Shown: positions 50,832-60,689, numbered from the stretch's first letter. The stretch: DNA of 64,000 nt from Pseudomonas costantinii (GCF_001870435.1 NZ_MDDR01000066.1:159724-223723), one strand, 5' to 3'. Program-made: numbers and translations. Notes: generated by a model not told the origin, from the sequence alone.

Positions 50832-51833
50832 TCAACCCTGGCCATCCAAGGCCTGGTCGAGTTCAAGAAGCACACCTTGCAGGCGCTGTCGCATACCCGA
50901 CAAGTGCGACATAGCAAGCGTCAGCTTCTCGGCCTTCTGGCCAACCTCCAGTGCTTGGTTTTGCAGTTGAGTACCACGCTGCTCCAACTCACGCCCCTTT
51001 TCATCCAGTTCGCTCTGCGCCTGTTGCAGTCGAACCTGCCACAGCTCAAGCATTTCCTCTCGCTCAATGATCACGAGCTTTTGTTGTGCCAACTCTTGGG
51101 CGACCTTGGCGAGACTGGTCAGCGTGCTGTCTACCTCGAGCAAAGATGCGTGCCCCATCTGGGCTGGGAGCTTCGACGGTGCGGGCTCACTCGGCGCCAA
51201 CTGAGCAGGCCCCGCACTGGACTCGGCCAGCTCCACCACCTCCGATATGGCGCCGGAAGAGCTCAACTGCTCTCCAACGATATGTTCATGTGAAGACTGC
51301 TGGGAGGGCTCGGACGGGTTCGCAACTCTGGGCGACGAGGACATTTGCGACGAGAAGCGAATGGACGGCACGATCAACGCAGCACTTTCAATCGCCGGCA
51401 ACACAGGAGCAGACATACCCAAGGTAATCACTTTCATCACCAATGCCTTCTTGATGATCATTGAATGATGATCCTCAGGCCTGGCTGGCGGCAACTTACA
51501 GCCTTTCAAATCAATAAAATGATAGGCGACCGGGTTCTCGATAACAGTGCCAGTCTTGGTCCCGGAAGCCGCTACCATCAGGATTTGCTTAAAGGCTTGC
51601 ATGGCCACTTGCAGATCCTCCTTGGACTCAACACCCCCCAGAAAATACCGTTCGAGCTTTTTACGTAACGCCGCGATGTAGACCCTCGAGTTACCGGGCT
51701 CGGTCTCTTCATCCAGGCTATAGACAAGAAAGTTGGAGTCGGTCTGAGCGATAGCAAACCCGCAGAGCAGCGCACCATTTACCGGAGCGTCCTGACCGTT
51801 ACGTTCAAGAACAAGGGTACGTAGAAGCATCAT
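50832..51833 (-). CDS. Unknown protein with N-terminal domain and C-terminal coiled coil
   Basis: A 333-residue protein with no signal peptide. The N-terminal ~130 residues form a compact domain (NGALLCGFAIAQTDSNFLVY and SRVYIAALRKKLERYFLGGV). A Ser/Pro-rich linker (residues ~165-225) follows, then a long Gln/Glu/Leu coiled coil to the end. I do not recognise the N-terminal family. It is AT-richer than the core genes. It is divergent from the ABC operon at 52076, so they may be functionally linked; that is inference. Confidence 0.72.
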   Translation of the reverse strand: MMLLRTLVLERNGQDAPVNGALLCGFAIAQTDSNFLVYSLDEETEPGNSRVYIAALRKKLERYFLGGVESKEDLQVAMQAFKQILMVAASGTKTGTVIENPVAYHFIDLKGCKLPPARPEDHHSMIIKKALVMKVITLGMSAPVLPAIESAALIVPSIRFSSQMSSSPRVANPSEPSQQSSHEHIVGEQLSSSGAISEVVELAESSAGPAQLAPSEPAPSKLPAQMGHASLLEVDSTLTSLAKVAQELAQQKLVIIEREEMLELWQVRLQQAQSELDEKGRELEQRGTQLQNQALEVGQKAEKLTLAMSHLSGMRQRLQGVLLELDQALDGQG

Positions 51834-52075
51834 GAAAATCAGGCCTCATTACAAAAGAGCAAACCTTACCTAACTGCCGGATAAACATCCGACCATTAAT
51901 AAGCCTCGAAACAACGCAATTGTTTCAGCAAGTTATCGCGCCAAACGTAGGACTTTTCTTATAGCTGCGCCGCCACGTTCCCAAACGTCAATATTGAACG
52001 TAACCTTTTCATCGCTCAGCCGCTCATGGCGAGCGGCCTGTTTATACATCCCCGCAAAACTCATTCGGTAAAAAA
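51834..52075. promoter_or_regulatory. 242-base divergent promoter region
   Basis: AT-rich gap between the coiled-coil gene (minus) and the GldA-like operon (plus). It should contain both promoters, but no clear box or palindrome stands out. Confidence 0.35.
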
Positions 52076-53002
52076 ATGCTCGAGATAAGCAGCCTGACAA
52101 AGCACTTGGGCAAAAAAAATGTAATCACCAATTTTTCGTTTTGCGCCCAGCACAAGGAATGCATAGGCCTATTCGGGAAGAGTGGTGCCGGCAAAACAAC
52201 ACTGCTGAATTTGATATCCGGATTAGCTAAACCCTCCGGCGGGCATATCAATATTGATGGGGTCGATACCCAAACTCACTCACTTCAAGCACGAAAACTC
52301 CTCGGCTATCAACTCCAAGGAGGCTTCAGCCATCATACGATGTCAGTCAAAGGCGCCCTCAACTTTATTGCAACCATTCGAGGGTTCAGTGGGGCCGAAA
52401 AAAACAGGCGAGTAGACCGGGCAGCCGTGCACCTTGAGTTATTGTCTGTGCTCAACTACCCCATCGATACACTCTCCATCAGTCTGAAACGCAAAGTTGC
52501 CATCGCACAAGCCATCCTGCATTCGCCCAGCTTACTCTTACTGGACGAACCGACCGAGGGACTGTCACCTGATCAACGACTAAAGTTCAGAGCACTTATC
52601 CAATCATTGACCGAAGAAATGACAGTCATCATCGCCTCCCGTCACTGTGACGAAGTGTCCAATCTCTGCACTCGCGCTCTGGTTATTGCAAATGGCCACT
52701 TAATGGCTGACACCCCGCTGCCCGATTTGCAACGTAACTCCCGGCATTACCGGGCCGTAACCCTGTCCGCAGAAACACCACTGGACTTACTGGCACTTGC
52801 CGTATTGCCCGGCGTAGCAGGTATAGAAGAAGATCGGCATACACCCGGCACGGTCACTGTGCTCGCTATGCCGGGGCACACCATCTATCCCCATGTAAGC
52901 GCACTGATCGCCCGCCGTGGCTGGAACATAACCTCATTGAGTCTTGAGCCGGGTCGCCTGAATGAAGTCGTTCATCATCTGAGCCAAGAGGTATCCCTTT
53001 GA
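52076..53002 (+). CDS. ABC ATPase, GldA-like, with degenerate signature
   Basis: A 308-residue ATPase. Walker A GKSGAGKTT, Walker B LLLLDEPTEG and an LVIANG strand are intact, but the signature LSGGQ is replaced by LSISLKRKVAIA. The switch histidine lies in ASRHCDEV. The extra C-terminal ~80-residue domain is typical of GldA/NosF-type ATPases. It forms an operon with the permease at 52999 (overlap of 4 bases) and the GldG-like protein. Confidence 0.85.
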   Translation: MLEISSLTKHLGKKNVITNFSFCAQHKECIGLFGKSGAGKTTLLNLISGLAKPSGGHINIDGVDTQTHSLQARKLLGYQLQGGFSHHTMSVKGALNFIATIRGFSGAEKNRRVDRAAVHLELLSVLNYPIDTLSISLKRKVAIAQAILHSPSLLLLDEPTEGLSPDQRLKFRALIQSLTEEMTVIIASRHCDEVSNLCTRALVIANGHLMADTPLPDLQRNSRHYRAVTLSAETPLDLLALAVLPGVAGIEEDRHTPGTVTVLAMPGHTIYPHVSALIARRGWNITSLSLEPGRLNEVVHHLSQEVSL

Positions 53003-53724
53003 AACTGCTGCCCGTCATTTTCAAACGTCAACTTGCCAGTTATGTCTTCATGCCGAGCACCTACCTATGCATTGCAGTGTTTCTCGGGTTGTGCGCAACA
53101 CTGGGTCTGCATACGGGTCAGTGGATAGAACACAACGGTAGCGACTTACAGGTCTTTTTCCAGTTACACCCCTGGCTTTATCTACTGCTGATCCCCACGT
53201 TGTCGACGCAGCTGTGGTCAGACGAACACAACGCCGGTTTCCTCGACATCATGAAAACACTGCCGATCACCTCAGTAGAATTGGTGATCGGAAAGTTTCT
53301 GGCTGCCTGGGTCATGTGTGGCGTTGCCTTAATCCTGACCTTCCCCACCGTGATCATCGCCAACTATCTAAACGCTGTGGACAATACTGTTATCGCATCA
53401 CAGTTTCTGGCCAGTTGGTTGCTGGCGGGATCTTACCTGTCTGTCGGTTGCTTCATTTGCGCTCTGACGCGCCAACGCGTTGTTATTTTCCTATTGACGC
53501 TAGGTTTATTATTTACCGTCAGCGGGCTTTCAGCAGTTTTGGATGCACTTGAGCATCAGGCACCTGTCTGGTTGATCGACAATTTAACCTCGCTTAATCC
53601 ACTCTTACGCTTCGGCACTATCAGCAATGGAAAACTGACACTTCACGACAGCTTGTACTTCATTAGCATGATACTTGCCTTTCTCTCTGCAACGACTGTC
53701 ACACTCAACTGCAAAGCCGGTTGA
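52999..53724 (+). CDS. ABC permease, GldF-like
   Basis: A 241-residue protein with six hydrophobic segments and no ATPase motif. It starts MKLLPVIFKRQLASYVFMPS, a typical ABC-2 permease opening (KRELASYF-like), with DEHNAGFLDIMKTLPITSVE as the conserved loop after helix two. It partners the ATPase before it and the GldG-like auxiliary protein 15 bases downstream. The substrate is unknown. Confidence 0.85.
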   Translation: MKLLPVIFKRQLASYVFMPSTYLCIAVFLGLCATLGLHTGQWIEHNGSDLQVFFQLHPWLYLLLIPTLSTQLWSDEHNAGFLDIMKTLPITSVELVIGKFLAAWVMCGVALILTFPTVIIANYLNAVDNTVIASQFLASWLLAGSYLSVGCFICALTRQRVVIFLLTLGLLFTVSGLSAVLDALEHQAPVWLIDNLTSLNPLLRFGTISNGKLTLHDSLYFISMILAFLSATTVTLNCKAG

Positions 53725-53739
53725 GAAGGAAAGCAACCT

Positions 53740-55485
53740 ATGCGATCCGTTCTTCGTGCGGGTATGACACTTACCGTCATATCGTTACTTTTCCTGGCAT
53801 TTAATCTGGTGTGGATAAACAATCTTCCCGATGTACGCTGGGACTTTTCTCAACAAAAAAACCATACCTTGTCACTCCCGGCGCGGCAATTACTCACGAC
53901 CATTGAAAGCCCAGTAGACTTGTATTTCTTCAACTCAAGTCATTACCCGAAAAAAAGCCAAGCATTGAAACGCTATGGTGATCGTGTGGAGGACCTGCTC
54001 AAGGAGTATGAAAAAGCGGCAAAGGGCATGATTAATTTACACATTATTGATCCGGAGCCCTATTCAGAGGATGCCTATAAAGCCGGCTTGTTCGGCCTTG
54101 ACGACAAGCAAGGATTCCTTGGCCTTATAGGCACCCACGCAGGCCAGGGTGCACAACGCATCGATGCATTCAGCCCCGACCACGAGCCCTTGCTTGAATA
54201 TGAAATCAGCCACCTGATTTATAATTTGATGCACCCCGCTCCCCTCACTATTGGCTTACTGTCTGGGGTGGAGTTGAATGAATCTGCCGGGCAAGTGTTG
54301 GAGCAAATGCACCAGCATTTCAACCTTGTAAACCTGGCATCAAACACTGAACAGGTGCCTCAATCGATCAAAACGTTGATGGTCGTGCACCCGCGCTCAT
54401 TGCCCGAGCAAGCCCTCTTTACGATTGAACAGTTTGTATTGAGGGGAGGCAAACTAATGATTTTCGTCGACCCTGTAAGCGAGATGGAGGCGAGCACCGA
54501 GCCAACAGCCTCCAAGCTGGACGGCCTGCTTGCCGCTTGGGGCATACAGATGCCAATGGACAAGCTACTGGTCGATAATCTCTACGCCTCATCGGCGACA
54601 TTCGGCCCTGGGAAGCCACCGGTTCGGCATCCGGCCAGGTTAAACCTGCCACGGCAAGCGATGACTGCGAGCGATATTAGTAACTGGAAACTGAATTCAG
54701 TGATCGTATCCAGCAGCGGCGCACTCTCTCGCGCCAGAAAAAGCCGTACGACATTCACCCCTCTGCTGCAGAGCTCAAGAGACTCTGTGCTCCTGGACGT
54801 TGGACGCTTTGCATCGGCGGCCGCATTCGATTCACTCATCAAGAACACGTCCAGTCCTGTGCAACAATATGTAATTGCTGCACGCCTCGAGGGGCCTGCC
54901 TATTCGGCATTTCCCGACGGGCTCGACGGACAGCCACCGGGCTTGCAAAAGGCCGCGCAAATCCAGGTGGTAGTGGTCGCCGACACTGATTTACTGGCAG
55001 ACGCCGTTATCAATTCCGCCCCCAACAGCAACGCACTGTTTGTATTGAATACATTGGATAACCTGGCTGCTCCCGATGTACTTACGAGCATTCGGCCACG
55101 TGCAATGGTTAGCCAACCACCGCACCCGCTGGAGCACCTGCGAGAGGCCGCCGCCCAGACCTACACGCAGAAGGCGGGTGAACTGGAACGACGACTTGAG
55201 CGAACAGAGAAGGCGTGGCAACAGTTGAATCCACAGACCACAGGCTTCGGCACCCAGGCGGTGGATACCAACACCCAGCTGCAAGCGCTCAACAAAGAAC
55301 GCCTGCGGCTCCCCATAGAGTTGCACGCGCTCAAGGTTGAGGCGTATGCCCAGGTGCATCGAGCAGAACGAAACCTCAAGCTACTCATGATTATTCCGGT
55401 GCCGCTGGCGTTATGCCTGATCGCCTGGGTACTTTTTCTGTACCACTGCCGACGTCGTTCAACTGCTGCCGCTTCATTTCACTGA
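53740..55485 (+). CDS. GldG-like ABC auxiliary protein
   Basis: A 581-residue protein. N-terminal membrane helix, then a DVRWDFSQQKNHTLSLPARQ motif that is the signature of GldG/ABC_transp_aux proteins. A large periplasmic part follows, then a coiled coil (residues ~465-550) and a C-terminal membrane helix (LMIIPVPLALCLIAWVLFLY). Many Proteobacteria carry ATPase-permease-GldG sets without gliding. The frequently associated DUF4340 gene is absent here. Confidence 0.87.
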   Translation: MRSVLRAGMTLTVISLLFLAFNLVWINNLPDVRWDFSQQKNHTLSLPARQLLTTIESPVDLYFFNSSHYPKKSQALKRYGDRVEDLLKEYEKAAKGMINLHIIDPEPYSEDAYKAGLFGLDDKQGFLGLIGTHAGQGAQRIDAFSPDHEPLLEYEISHLIYNLMHPAPLTIGLLSGVELNESAGQVLEQMHQHFNLVNLASNTEQVPQSIKTLMVVHPRSLPEQALFTIEQFVLRGGKLMIFVDPVSEMEASTEPTASKLDGLLAAWGIQMPMDKLLVDNLYASSATFGPGKPPVRHPARLNLPRQAMTASDISNWKLNSVIVSSSGALSRARKSRTTFTPLLQSSRDSVLLDVGRFASAAAFDSLIKNTSSPVQQYVIAARLEGPAYSAFPDGLDGQPPGLQKAAQIQVVVVADTDLLADAVINSAPNSNALFVLNTLDNLAAPDVLTSIRPRAMVSQPPHPLEHLREAAAQTYTQKAGELERRLERTEKAWQQLNPQTTGFGTQAVDTNTQLQALNKERLRLPIELHALKVEAYAQVHRAERNLKLLMIIPVPLALCLIAWVLFLYHCRRRSTAAASFH

Positions 55486-55503
55486 TCACTCAATGATGAG
55501 CAA

Positions 55504-55812
55504 TCAACGGCGAGCAATCAGCCCTTGACGGGCAATGCGCGTCAGTTGGCGAATCACCTCTTCGGCATCGCTGGCACTGGGCGCCTGGATAACCGCGAGG
55601 TCAAAGCTGTCGCTGGCAAAGCGGGCCAGAGAATCGCCATCTTCCACAAACTGGATCAGGAACGCAGAAGGCCGCCCAGTTCGACGCGGCCAGCCGTCCA
55701 GGTAGCGCAACAGTGTCGGCTGGTGCTTACCGCCCAGGAGGATTTTCGGATTGCGTTGGGTCAGGTCCGCAGTGATCGGAGCCAGGCGTATGAGGGGGCG
55801 TAGTGCATTCAT
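55504..55812 (-). CDS. Small conserved Pseudomonas protein (DUF6231-like)
   Basis: A 102-residue protein starting MNALRPLIRLAPITADLTQR. It reads like a shortened response-type domain (SDSFDLAVIQAPSASDAEEV). The preferred start at 55812 follows a GAGACACG site; a longer frame to 55983 has no support. Function unknown. Confidence 0.68.
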   Translation of the reverse strand: MNALRPLIRLAPITADLTQRNPKILLGGKHQPTLLRYLDGWPRRTGRPSAFLIQFVEDGDSLARFASDSFDLAVIQAPSASDAEEVIRQLTRIARQGLIARR

Positions 55813-56026
55813 CGTATCGTGTCTCTGCCTCAAAAGTCTGCGGGCAGGTGAGAGGCAACACCGAACCAGCGCTTTAGCGGTATTTCGAAGCCTGACTCTT
55901 GATGAGTGCATGCTTCTGTCGGGCTGCATTGAGTCCCAGTGGCGCCCCGCAATTAGCTGTTTAAATCGGCGCATGAACAGCATCCTAGAGAAGCTGATGG
56001 GGCAGTGTCAAGAATCTAGAGCAACG

Positions 56027-56053
56027 AAAAGGCCCGCTCATGGCGGGCCTTTT
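56027..56053. terminator. Bidirectional terminator before DoxX gene
   Basis: GGCCCGC and GCGGGCC pair around TCATG, flanked by four A and four T. It can end the minus-strand DoxX transcript. Confidence 0.75.
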
Positions 56054-56072
56054 CAGGGTATTACGACAGGTA

Positions 56073-56507
56073 TCAGTGAGTGATGGCACGGTCGGCTGAC
56101 AATTTGCCAGCACCTTCCAACAGGACCGCCAGAGAGCCACCCAGCAAGGCCAGCGCAAACTCATAACCGTTGTTCGCCATAAACAGCCCGTTATGGATAT
56201 GCACCGAGAAGATTGCCACCAGCGACAAGATGGTCAGGCCCAGTGCCGCAGGGCGTACCAGCAAACCGATGATCAGTGCCAGACCTGCGAAGAACTCGGT
56301 ACCACCCGACAGCACGGCCATCAAGGTACCCGGCGCCAGCCCGATGCTTTCCATCCACTGCGCGGTGCCCGCCAGGCCGTAGCCGCCAAACCAGCCAAAG
56401 AGTTTTTGCGATCCGTGAGCGGCAAATATGATGCCGACAAAAATACGCAGGATAGTCAGGCCGTAACCAGCGCGAGTAGACAGGATGCTTTTAATCAGTG
56501 GGCTCAT
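56073..56507 (-). CDS. DoxX-family membrane protein
   Basis: A 144-residue protein with four hydrophobic helices, starting MSPLIKSILSTRAGYGLTIL; the GIIFAAHGSQKLFGWFGGYG motif is the DoxX signature. Members handle thiosulfate or contribute to thiol and oxidative stress responses; the role here is unknown. AAGGATT precedes the ATG. Confidence 0.9.
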   Translation of the reverse strand: MSPLIKSILSTRAGYGLTILRIFVGIIFAAHGSQKLFGWFGGYGLAGTAQWMESIGLAPGTLMAVLSGGTEFFAGLALIIGLLVRPAALGLTILSLVAIFSVHIHNGLFMANNGYEFALALLGGSLAVLLEGAGKLSADRAITH

Positions 56508-56610
56508 GGTGATAATCCTTTTCAAAGTAGGGGTTGGTTGGCCGCTATATTAATCAGATTAAGCAATAACAAAAGCCGAAAAAACACCTAATATATATCG
56601 ATTAATTTGA

Positions 56611-58032
56611 TCACTTGCGCGAGGCGACTTTTGACGCCAACGGTTCCAGGGACTCCCGCTCCCGATTGAACGCCAAGTAATACTTATTGACGCTATTAAC
56701 ATAGCTGACGCCGCCCATCCCCACCTGCTCCATGGCAATGCGCTCGACCTGGAAGAACCACTGGTTTGGGTTAAGCCCTCTGCGACGAGCTTCCGCTCGC
56801 ATACCCTGAACCCGCTCCGGGCCCATGTTGTAAGCCGCCAGCACAAACGCCATACGTTCACGCTCGTTCAGCTTTGGGCTCGCGAAAAACTTACGGCGGA
56901 TCATCGCCAAATAGCGGGCACCCGCCTGCACATTGCTGTCGAGACTCTCGATATTGTTGACCCCCACCCGCTGCGCCGCCGAAGGCGTGATCTGCATCAG
57001 TCCGGTTGGGCCGCCGCTGTTGCGGGCGCCTGGGTCAAGGGCGGACTCCTTGAAAGCCAGTGCCGCCAGGTTCAACCAGTCCATGCCCTGCTCGCGAGCA
57101 TGCTTTTGCAGAACCGGACGCAGCTTTTCGAGGCGCTGGCGATCGGCGCGGGCCAATGGGTTGCGCACTTGATAAAGGCGTCGGTAGATACGCTGGAACG
57201 CCACGTCCTGGTCGGAGGGCGCTCGATAAGTCTTGAGGAAACGATCGATGCTGGCGCGCAGCATCGAGGCATCCTGGCGCACGAACCAGTATTCATCACC
57301 CGGTTCGCTGATAGCCACCTGTCGATCAAAGCGCAATTTAGGCAGGATTTTCGACCAGCGCTCGGCAATCGGTTTCTCGACGATAGTGAGATGGAAGATC
57401 CCGGCCTGGACCATCTCCAATACATCTTCCACGGCCAATGTTGGGTCAACCCATTCCACCTTCACCGGTGGCTGCTTGTGCAGGGCCAGCTTCTGGTTGA
57501 CCTGACTGATCGCATCCGCCGCCGCACTGCCAGTGGTCAGCGCCAGGGTGCGTCCGGAGAGTTGCTCCAACTTGGTAAACCGTCGCTCCCCCTTCACCCC
57601 CACCAGCCACAACGGCACATCGCTGGCAATCGGGTCACTGGTGCTGATTTTGTGTGCTGCTTTCACATCCAGCAATTCACCGGGGGCCACCAGATCACCC
57701 TCGCCACGCGCCAGCGCGCCGAGCAGTTGGTCCTTGGCCTTGGGAATAATCTTGAGGTTGATTTCCTCACCGTCACGGGCATGACCGTTCAGGTATTGCT
57801 CGAAGGCACGCAGGCGGTGGTATTCGACACCGATGGCCTGGCCCTGGACCTCACCGGAACTGTTCCGGCTCTGGTTGACCAGCACGCGCAGGGTGCGGCT
57901 GGAGCGGATCTGCGCCAAGTCACGGACTTTGCCAGGCTTGGTCACTTCCAGCGGCCCGTCCAGACGTGCGACCGCCGCCATGGGCAGCAGTAACGTCAGG
58001 CACAACATAAGCAACGCCGAGGGTCGGATCAT
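56611..58032 (-). CDS. mltF: Membrane-bound lytic transglycosylase MltF-like
   Basis: A 473-residue exported protein. Signal peptide, then an SBP_bac_3-like sensory domain (RSSRTLRVLVNQSRNSSGEV...) and a C-terminal SLT domain with catalytic Glu in LAALAFKESALDPGARNSGG and LMQITPSAA. It cleaves peptidoglycan during growth; the sensory domain modulates activity. Matches the P. aeruginosa MltF2 layout. It has a basic C-terminus. Confidence 0.92.
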   Translation of the reverse strand: MIRPSALLMLCLTLLLPMAAVARLDGPLEVTKPGKVRDLAQIRSSRTLRVLVNQSRNSSGEVQGQAIGVEYHRLRAFEQYLNGHARDGEEINLKIIPKAKDQLLGALARGEGDLVAPGELLDVKAAHKISTSDPIASDVPLWLVGVKGERRFTKLEQLSGRTLALTTGSAAADAISQVNQKLALHKQPPVKVEWVDPTLAVEDVLEMVQAGIFHLTIVEKPIAERWSKILPKLRFDRQVAISEPGDEYWFVRQDASMLRASIDRFLKTYRAPSDQDVAFQRIYRRLYQVRNPLARADRQRLEKLRPVLQKHAREQGMDWLNLAALAFKESALDPGARNSGGPTGLMQITPSAAQRVGVNNIESLDSNVQAGARYLAMIRRKFFASPKLNERERMAFVLAAYNMGPERVQGMRAEARRRGLNPNQWFFQVERIAMEQVGMGGVSYVNSVNKYYLAFNRERESLEPLASKVASRK

Positions 58033-58268
58033 CCGCTCTCCGGAAAGAATACTGGCCAGCGCGTTCGCGAAAAACGAAGCGTTGGGGGTCAGAAACAGAG
58101 CGCTGTGAGCGCTGGCAAAGTGCGCAAGGGTGGCACTGAGGAAGGCGAACGACCCACCACGATGTCACTTGCAACGTTCAAAGACAGCTATAACTCGCTG
58201 TAGTTCTTCGTTTTTCTTATAAATCTACTGCTCTGATATGCTTTCCGGCCGCAGGCGGAGATAGCACC

Positions 58269-59075
58269 ATGCAACTCATTGATATCGGCGTCAACCTGAC
58301 CAACCCTAGTTTCGACGAGAGGCACCAAGCCGTTCTCGACCGCGCCTATGCCGCCGGCGTGCAACAATTGGTGCTCACCGGCACCAGTGTCGACGGCAGT
58401 GAACAGGCCTTGGAATTGTGTGTAAAACTCGATGAAAGCGGCCAACATCTGTTCAGCACCGCCGGCATCCACCCTCACTCCGCCAGCGACTGGAACGGTG
58501 ACAGCGCCCAACGCTTGCGCGGCTTACTTAAGGACAGCCGCGTGCGTGCGGTGGGTGAATGCGGATTGGATTTCAACCGGGACTTTTCCCCACGCCCACA
58601 GCAGGAAAAAGTCTTCGAAGAACACCTGGCCTTGGCCGTCGAGTTAAAATTGCCGGTGTTTATCCACGAGCGCGACGCCAACCAGCGCCTGCTGGAAATT
58701 CTCAAGGACTACCGCGACCATCTGCCCGCCGCCGTAGTGCATTGCTTCACCGGCGAGCAACAGGCGCTGTTCAGCTACCTTGATCTCGACTTGCATATCG
58801 GTATCACCGGCTGGATCTGCGACGAGCGTCGTGGGACGCACCTGCACCCGCTGGTCAGGGAAATTCCTCGGGGCCGTCTGATGCTGGAAAGCGATGCACC
58901 GTACTTGCTGCCGCGCACCCTGCGCCCCAAGCCAAAAAATGGCCGCAATGAACCCGCCTATTTACCGGAGGTGCTGCGAGAAGTCGCCCTGCACCGCCAC
59001 GAAACGGTGGAAGACCTGGCCGAGCACAGCACTGCCTGCGCCCGCGCCTTTTTTAGGCTGCCCGCTGTGGGTTGA
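58269..59075 (+). CDS. tatD: TatD 3'-5' exonuclease/metal hydrolase
   Basis: A 268-residue protein. It starts MQLIDIGVNLTNPSF, like E. coli TatD, which also has DIGVNLT instead of the HxH seen in paralogs. It contains AGIHPH, VGECGLDFNRDFSPRPQQ, PVFIHERDA, HCFTG, and LESDAPYLLPR. It is a Mg-dependent DNase that repairs oxidative DNA damage. Confidence 0.93.
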   Translation: MQLIDIGVNLTNPSFDERHQAVLDRAYAAGVQQLVLTGTSVDGSEQALELCVKLDESGQHLFSTAGIHPHSASDWNGDSAQRLRGLLKDSRVRAVGECGLDFNRDFSPRPQQEKVFEEHLALAVELKLPVFIHERDANQRLLEILKDYRDHLPAAVVHCFTGEQQALFSYLDLDLHIGITGWICDERRGTHLHPLVREIPRGRLMLESDAPYLLPRTLRPKPKNGRNEPAYLPEVLREVALHRHETVEDLAEHSTACARAFFRLPAVG

Positions 59076-59171
59076 TGCGGCGCATTGACCCACGTCAAAA
59101 CCGGCTTCCTGAGTAGCGGCACAATAATGGCACCTTGCCAATGCTGTTTCCGCTATCAGAGAAAACCTTCC

Positions 59172-60653
59172 ATGGGTGCCTGGCTTAGCAATATCTCGCT
59201 GAAATACAAATTCTGGGCCGTCAACGCGGTCGCCTTCATCACCACTCTGCTACTGGTGCTGTACGCCGTGCAGCTCGAACAACAGGCACGCAGCGATGCA
59301 TCCCAAGCTTCGGCGCAGGCGCAGGCGCAATTGCTCAGTGCCTGGCCGACCGACAAGGCGCTGCCCAAGAACGAGCAATGGCTGACGTTTGTCCGTGGCC
59401 AAACGCCTAAGTTGGGAGATGAAGATCTATCCCCCCTGAGCAGTGCCCGTGGTTGGGTCGAGCTCAATCACATGCCGCTTTTCGGCGAAAATCCACTGAT
59501 CGGTGCTGACGTGATCGCTCGCGCCGACGGTCAACAAGTTGCCGTGCTGGCGTACGGACGCAGCTTAAGCCAAGTGTTCGGCGAACGTTTCGCCAACTAT
59601 GCCGTGGCGGTCTTGATCCTGATGCTGGCGATGCTCGGTGCCTCGCAGTTGCTGATCCGCTTTCTGCTCAGCCAACTCAACACCCTCAAGGACGTGATGC
59701 TGCACGTGGAGAAAACCGGCGACCTGTCGGCCCGCGTGCCCCTGGCCTGCAAGGATGAAGTCGGTCAGATGGCCAGTGCCTTCAACGCCATGCAAGCCGG
59801 CTACCAACGCGTGGTCAACACCGTCGCCCGCACCGCCCAGCGACTGGACGAGGGCGCCGCACGACTGGCCAGCAGCATGAACGAGGTGCAACACGGCATG
59901 CTCGGCCAACAAAGCGAAACCGACCAGGCCGCCACCGCCATCAATGAGATGACCGCCACCGTTTATCATATCGCTCAACATGCCGGCGCCACCCGCGACC
60001 TGTCCCAGACCGCCGACACCCTCGCCGGCAGCGGCCAGGAAGTGGTGACCCGCGTACAACGCTCGATTGCCGGGCTGTCCACCGGCGTGCAACAGACTGC
60101 CGAGATGATCCAGAAACTGGCCGAGGACAGCCAGAAAATCAATGGCGTGGTCGGCGTGATCCACAGCATCGCCGAACAAACCAACCTGCTCGCCCTCAAC
60201 GCCGCCATCGAAGCTGCCCGCGCCGGGGAAATGGGCCGTGGTTTTGCCGTGGTCGCCGACGAAGTGCGCAACCTCGCCAAACGCGTGCAAAACTCCACCG
60301 ACGAAATCACCCGCATGGTCTCAGCGCTGCAAGCCGGAACCCGCGACGCGGTGGACTTTATGCAAGAAAGCTCGTTCAAAGCCGATGATTGCGTACAACA
60401 GGCCCAGGAAGCCGGCGCTGCCCTCGCCGAAATCACCGGCGCAGTGGCGCAGATGCGCGAGAGCAACACCCAAATCGCCGTCGCCGCCGAGCAGCAAAGC
60501 CATGTCGCCGAAGAGATGAACCGCGCGGTGGTGAGCATTCGTGATGTGACTGAAAACACCGTGCAGCAGACGGTGGACTCGGCGACTACCAGCAATGAGT
60601 TGGCGACCTTGGCTGGAGAGTTGAACAAGGCGATTGGGCAGTTGAAGCTGTAA
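59172..60653 (+). CDS. Methyl-accepting chemotaxis protein
   Basis: A 493-residue receptor starting MGAWLSNISLKYKFWAVNAV. Membrane helices at ~14-33 and ~141-165 frame a ~105-residue periplasmic domain. HAMP (~165-220) and a signalling domain with the conserved hairpin tip (VIHSIAEQTNLLALNAAIEA) follow. No CheR-binding pentapeptide at the end (ends NKAIGQLKL). The ligand cannot be named. The frame is open to 59085, but the ATG at 59172 has the usual membrane-proximal start. Confidence 0.92.
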   Translation: MGAWLSNISLKYKFWAVNAVAFITTLLLVLYAVQLEQQARSDASQASAQAQAQLLSAWPTDKALPKNEQWLTFVRGQTPKLGDEDLSPLSSARGWVELNHMPLFGENPLIGADVIARADGQQVAVLAYGRSLSQVFGERFANYAVAVLILMLAMLGASQLLIRFLLSQLNTLKDVMLHVEKTGDLSARVPLACKDEVGQMASAFNAMQAGYQRVVNTVARTAQRLDEGAARLASSMNEVQHGMLGQQSETDQAATAINEMTATVYHIAQHAGATRDLSQTADTLAGSGQEVVTRVQRSIAGLSTGVQQTAEMIQKLAEDSQKINGVVGVIHSIAEQTNLLALNAAIEAARAGEMGRGFAVVADEVRNLAKRVQNSTDEITRMVSALQAGTRDAVDFMQESSFKADDCVQQAQEAGAALAEITGAVAQMRESNTQIAVAAEQQSHVAEEMNRAVVSIRDVTENTVQQTVDSATTSNELATLAGELNKAIGQLKL

Positions 60654-60689
60654 GAACTCACAACCTGTAATCCTGCACCTACATCCAAG

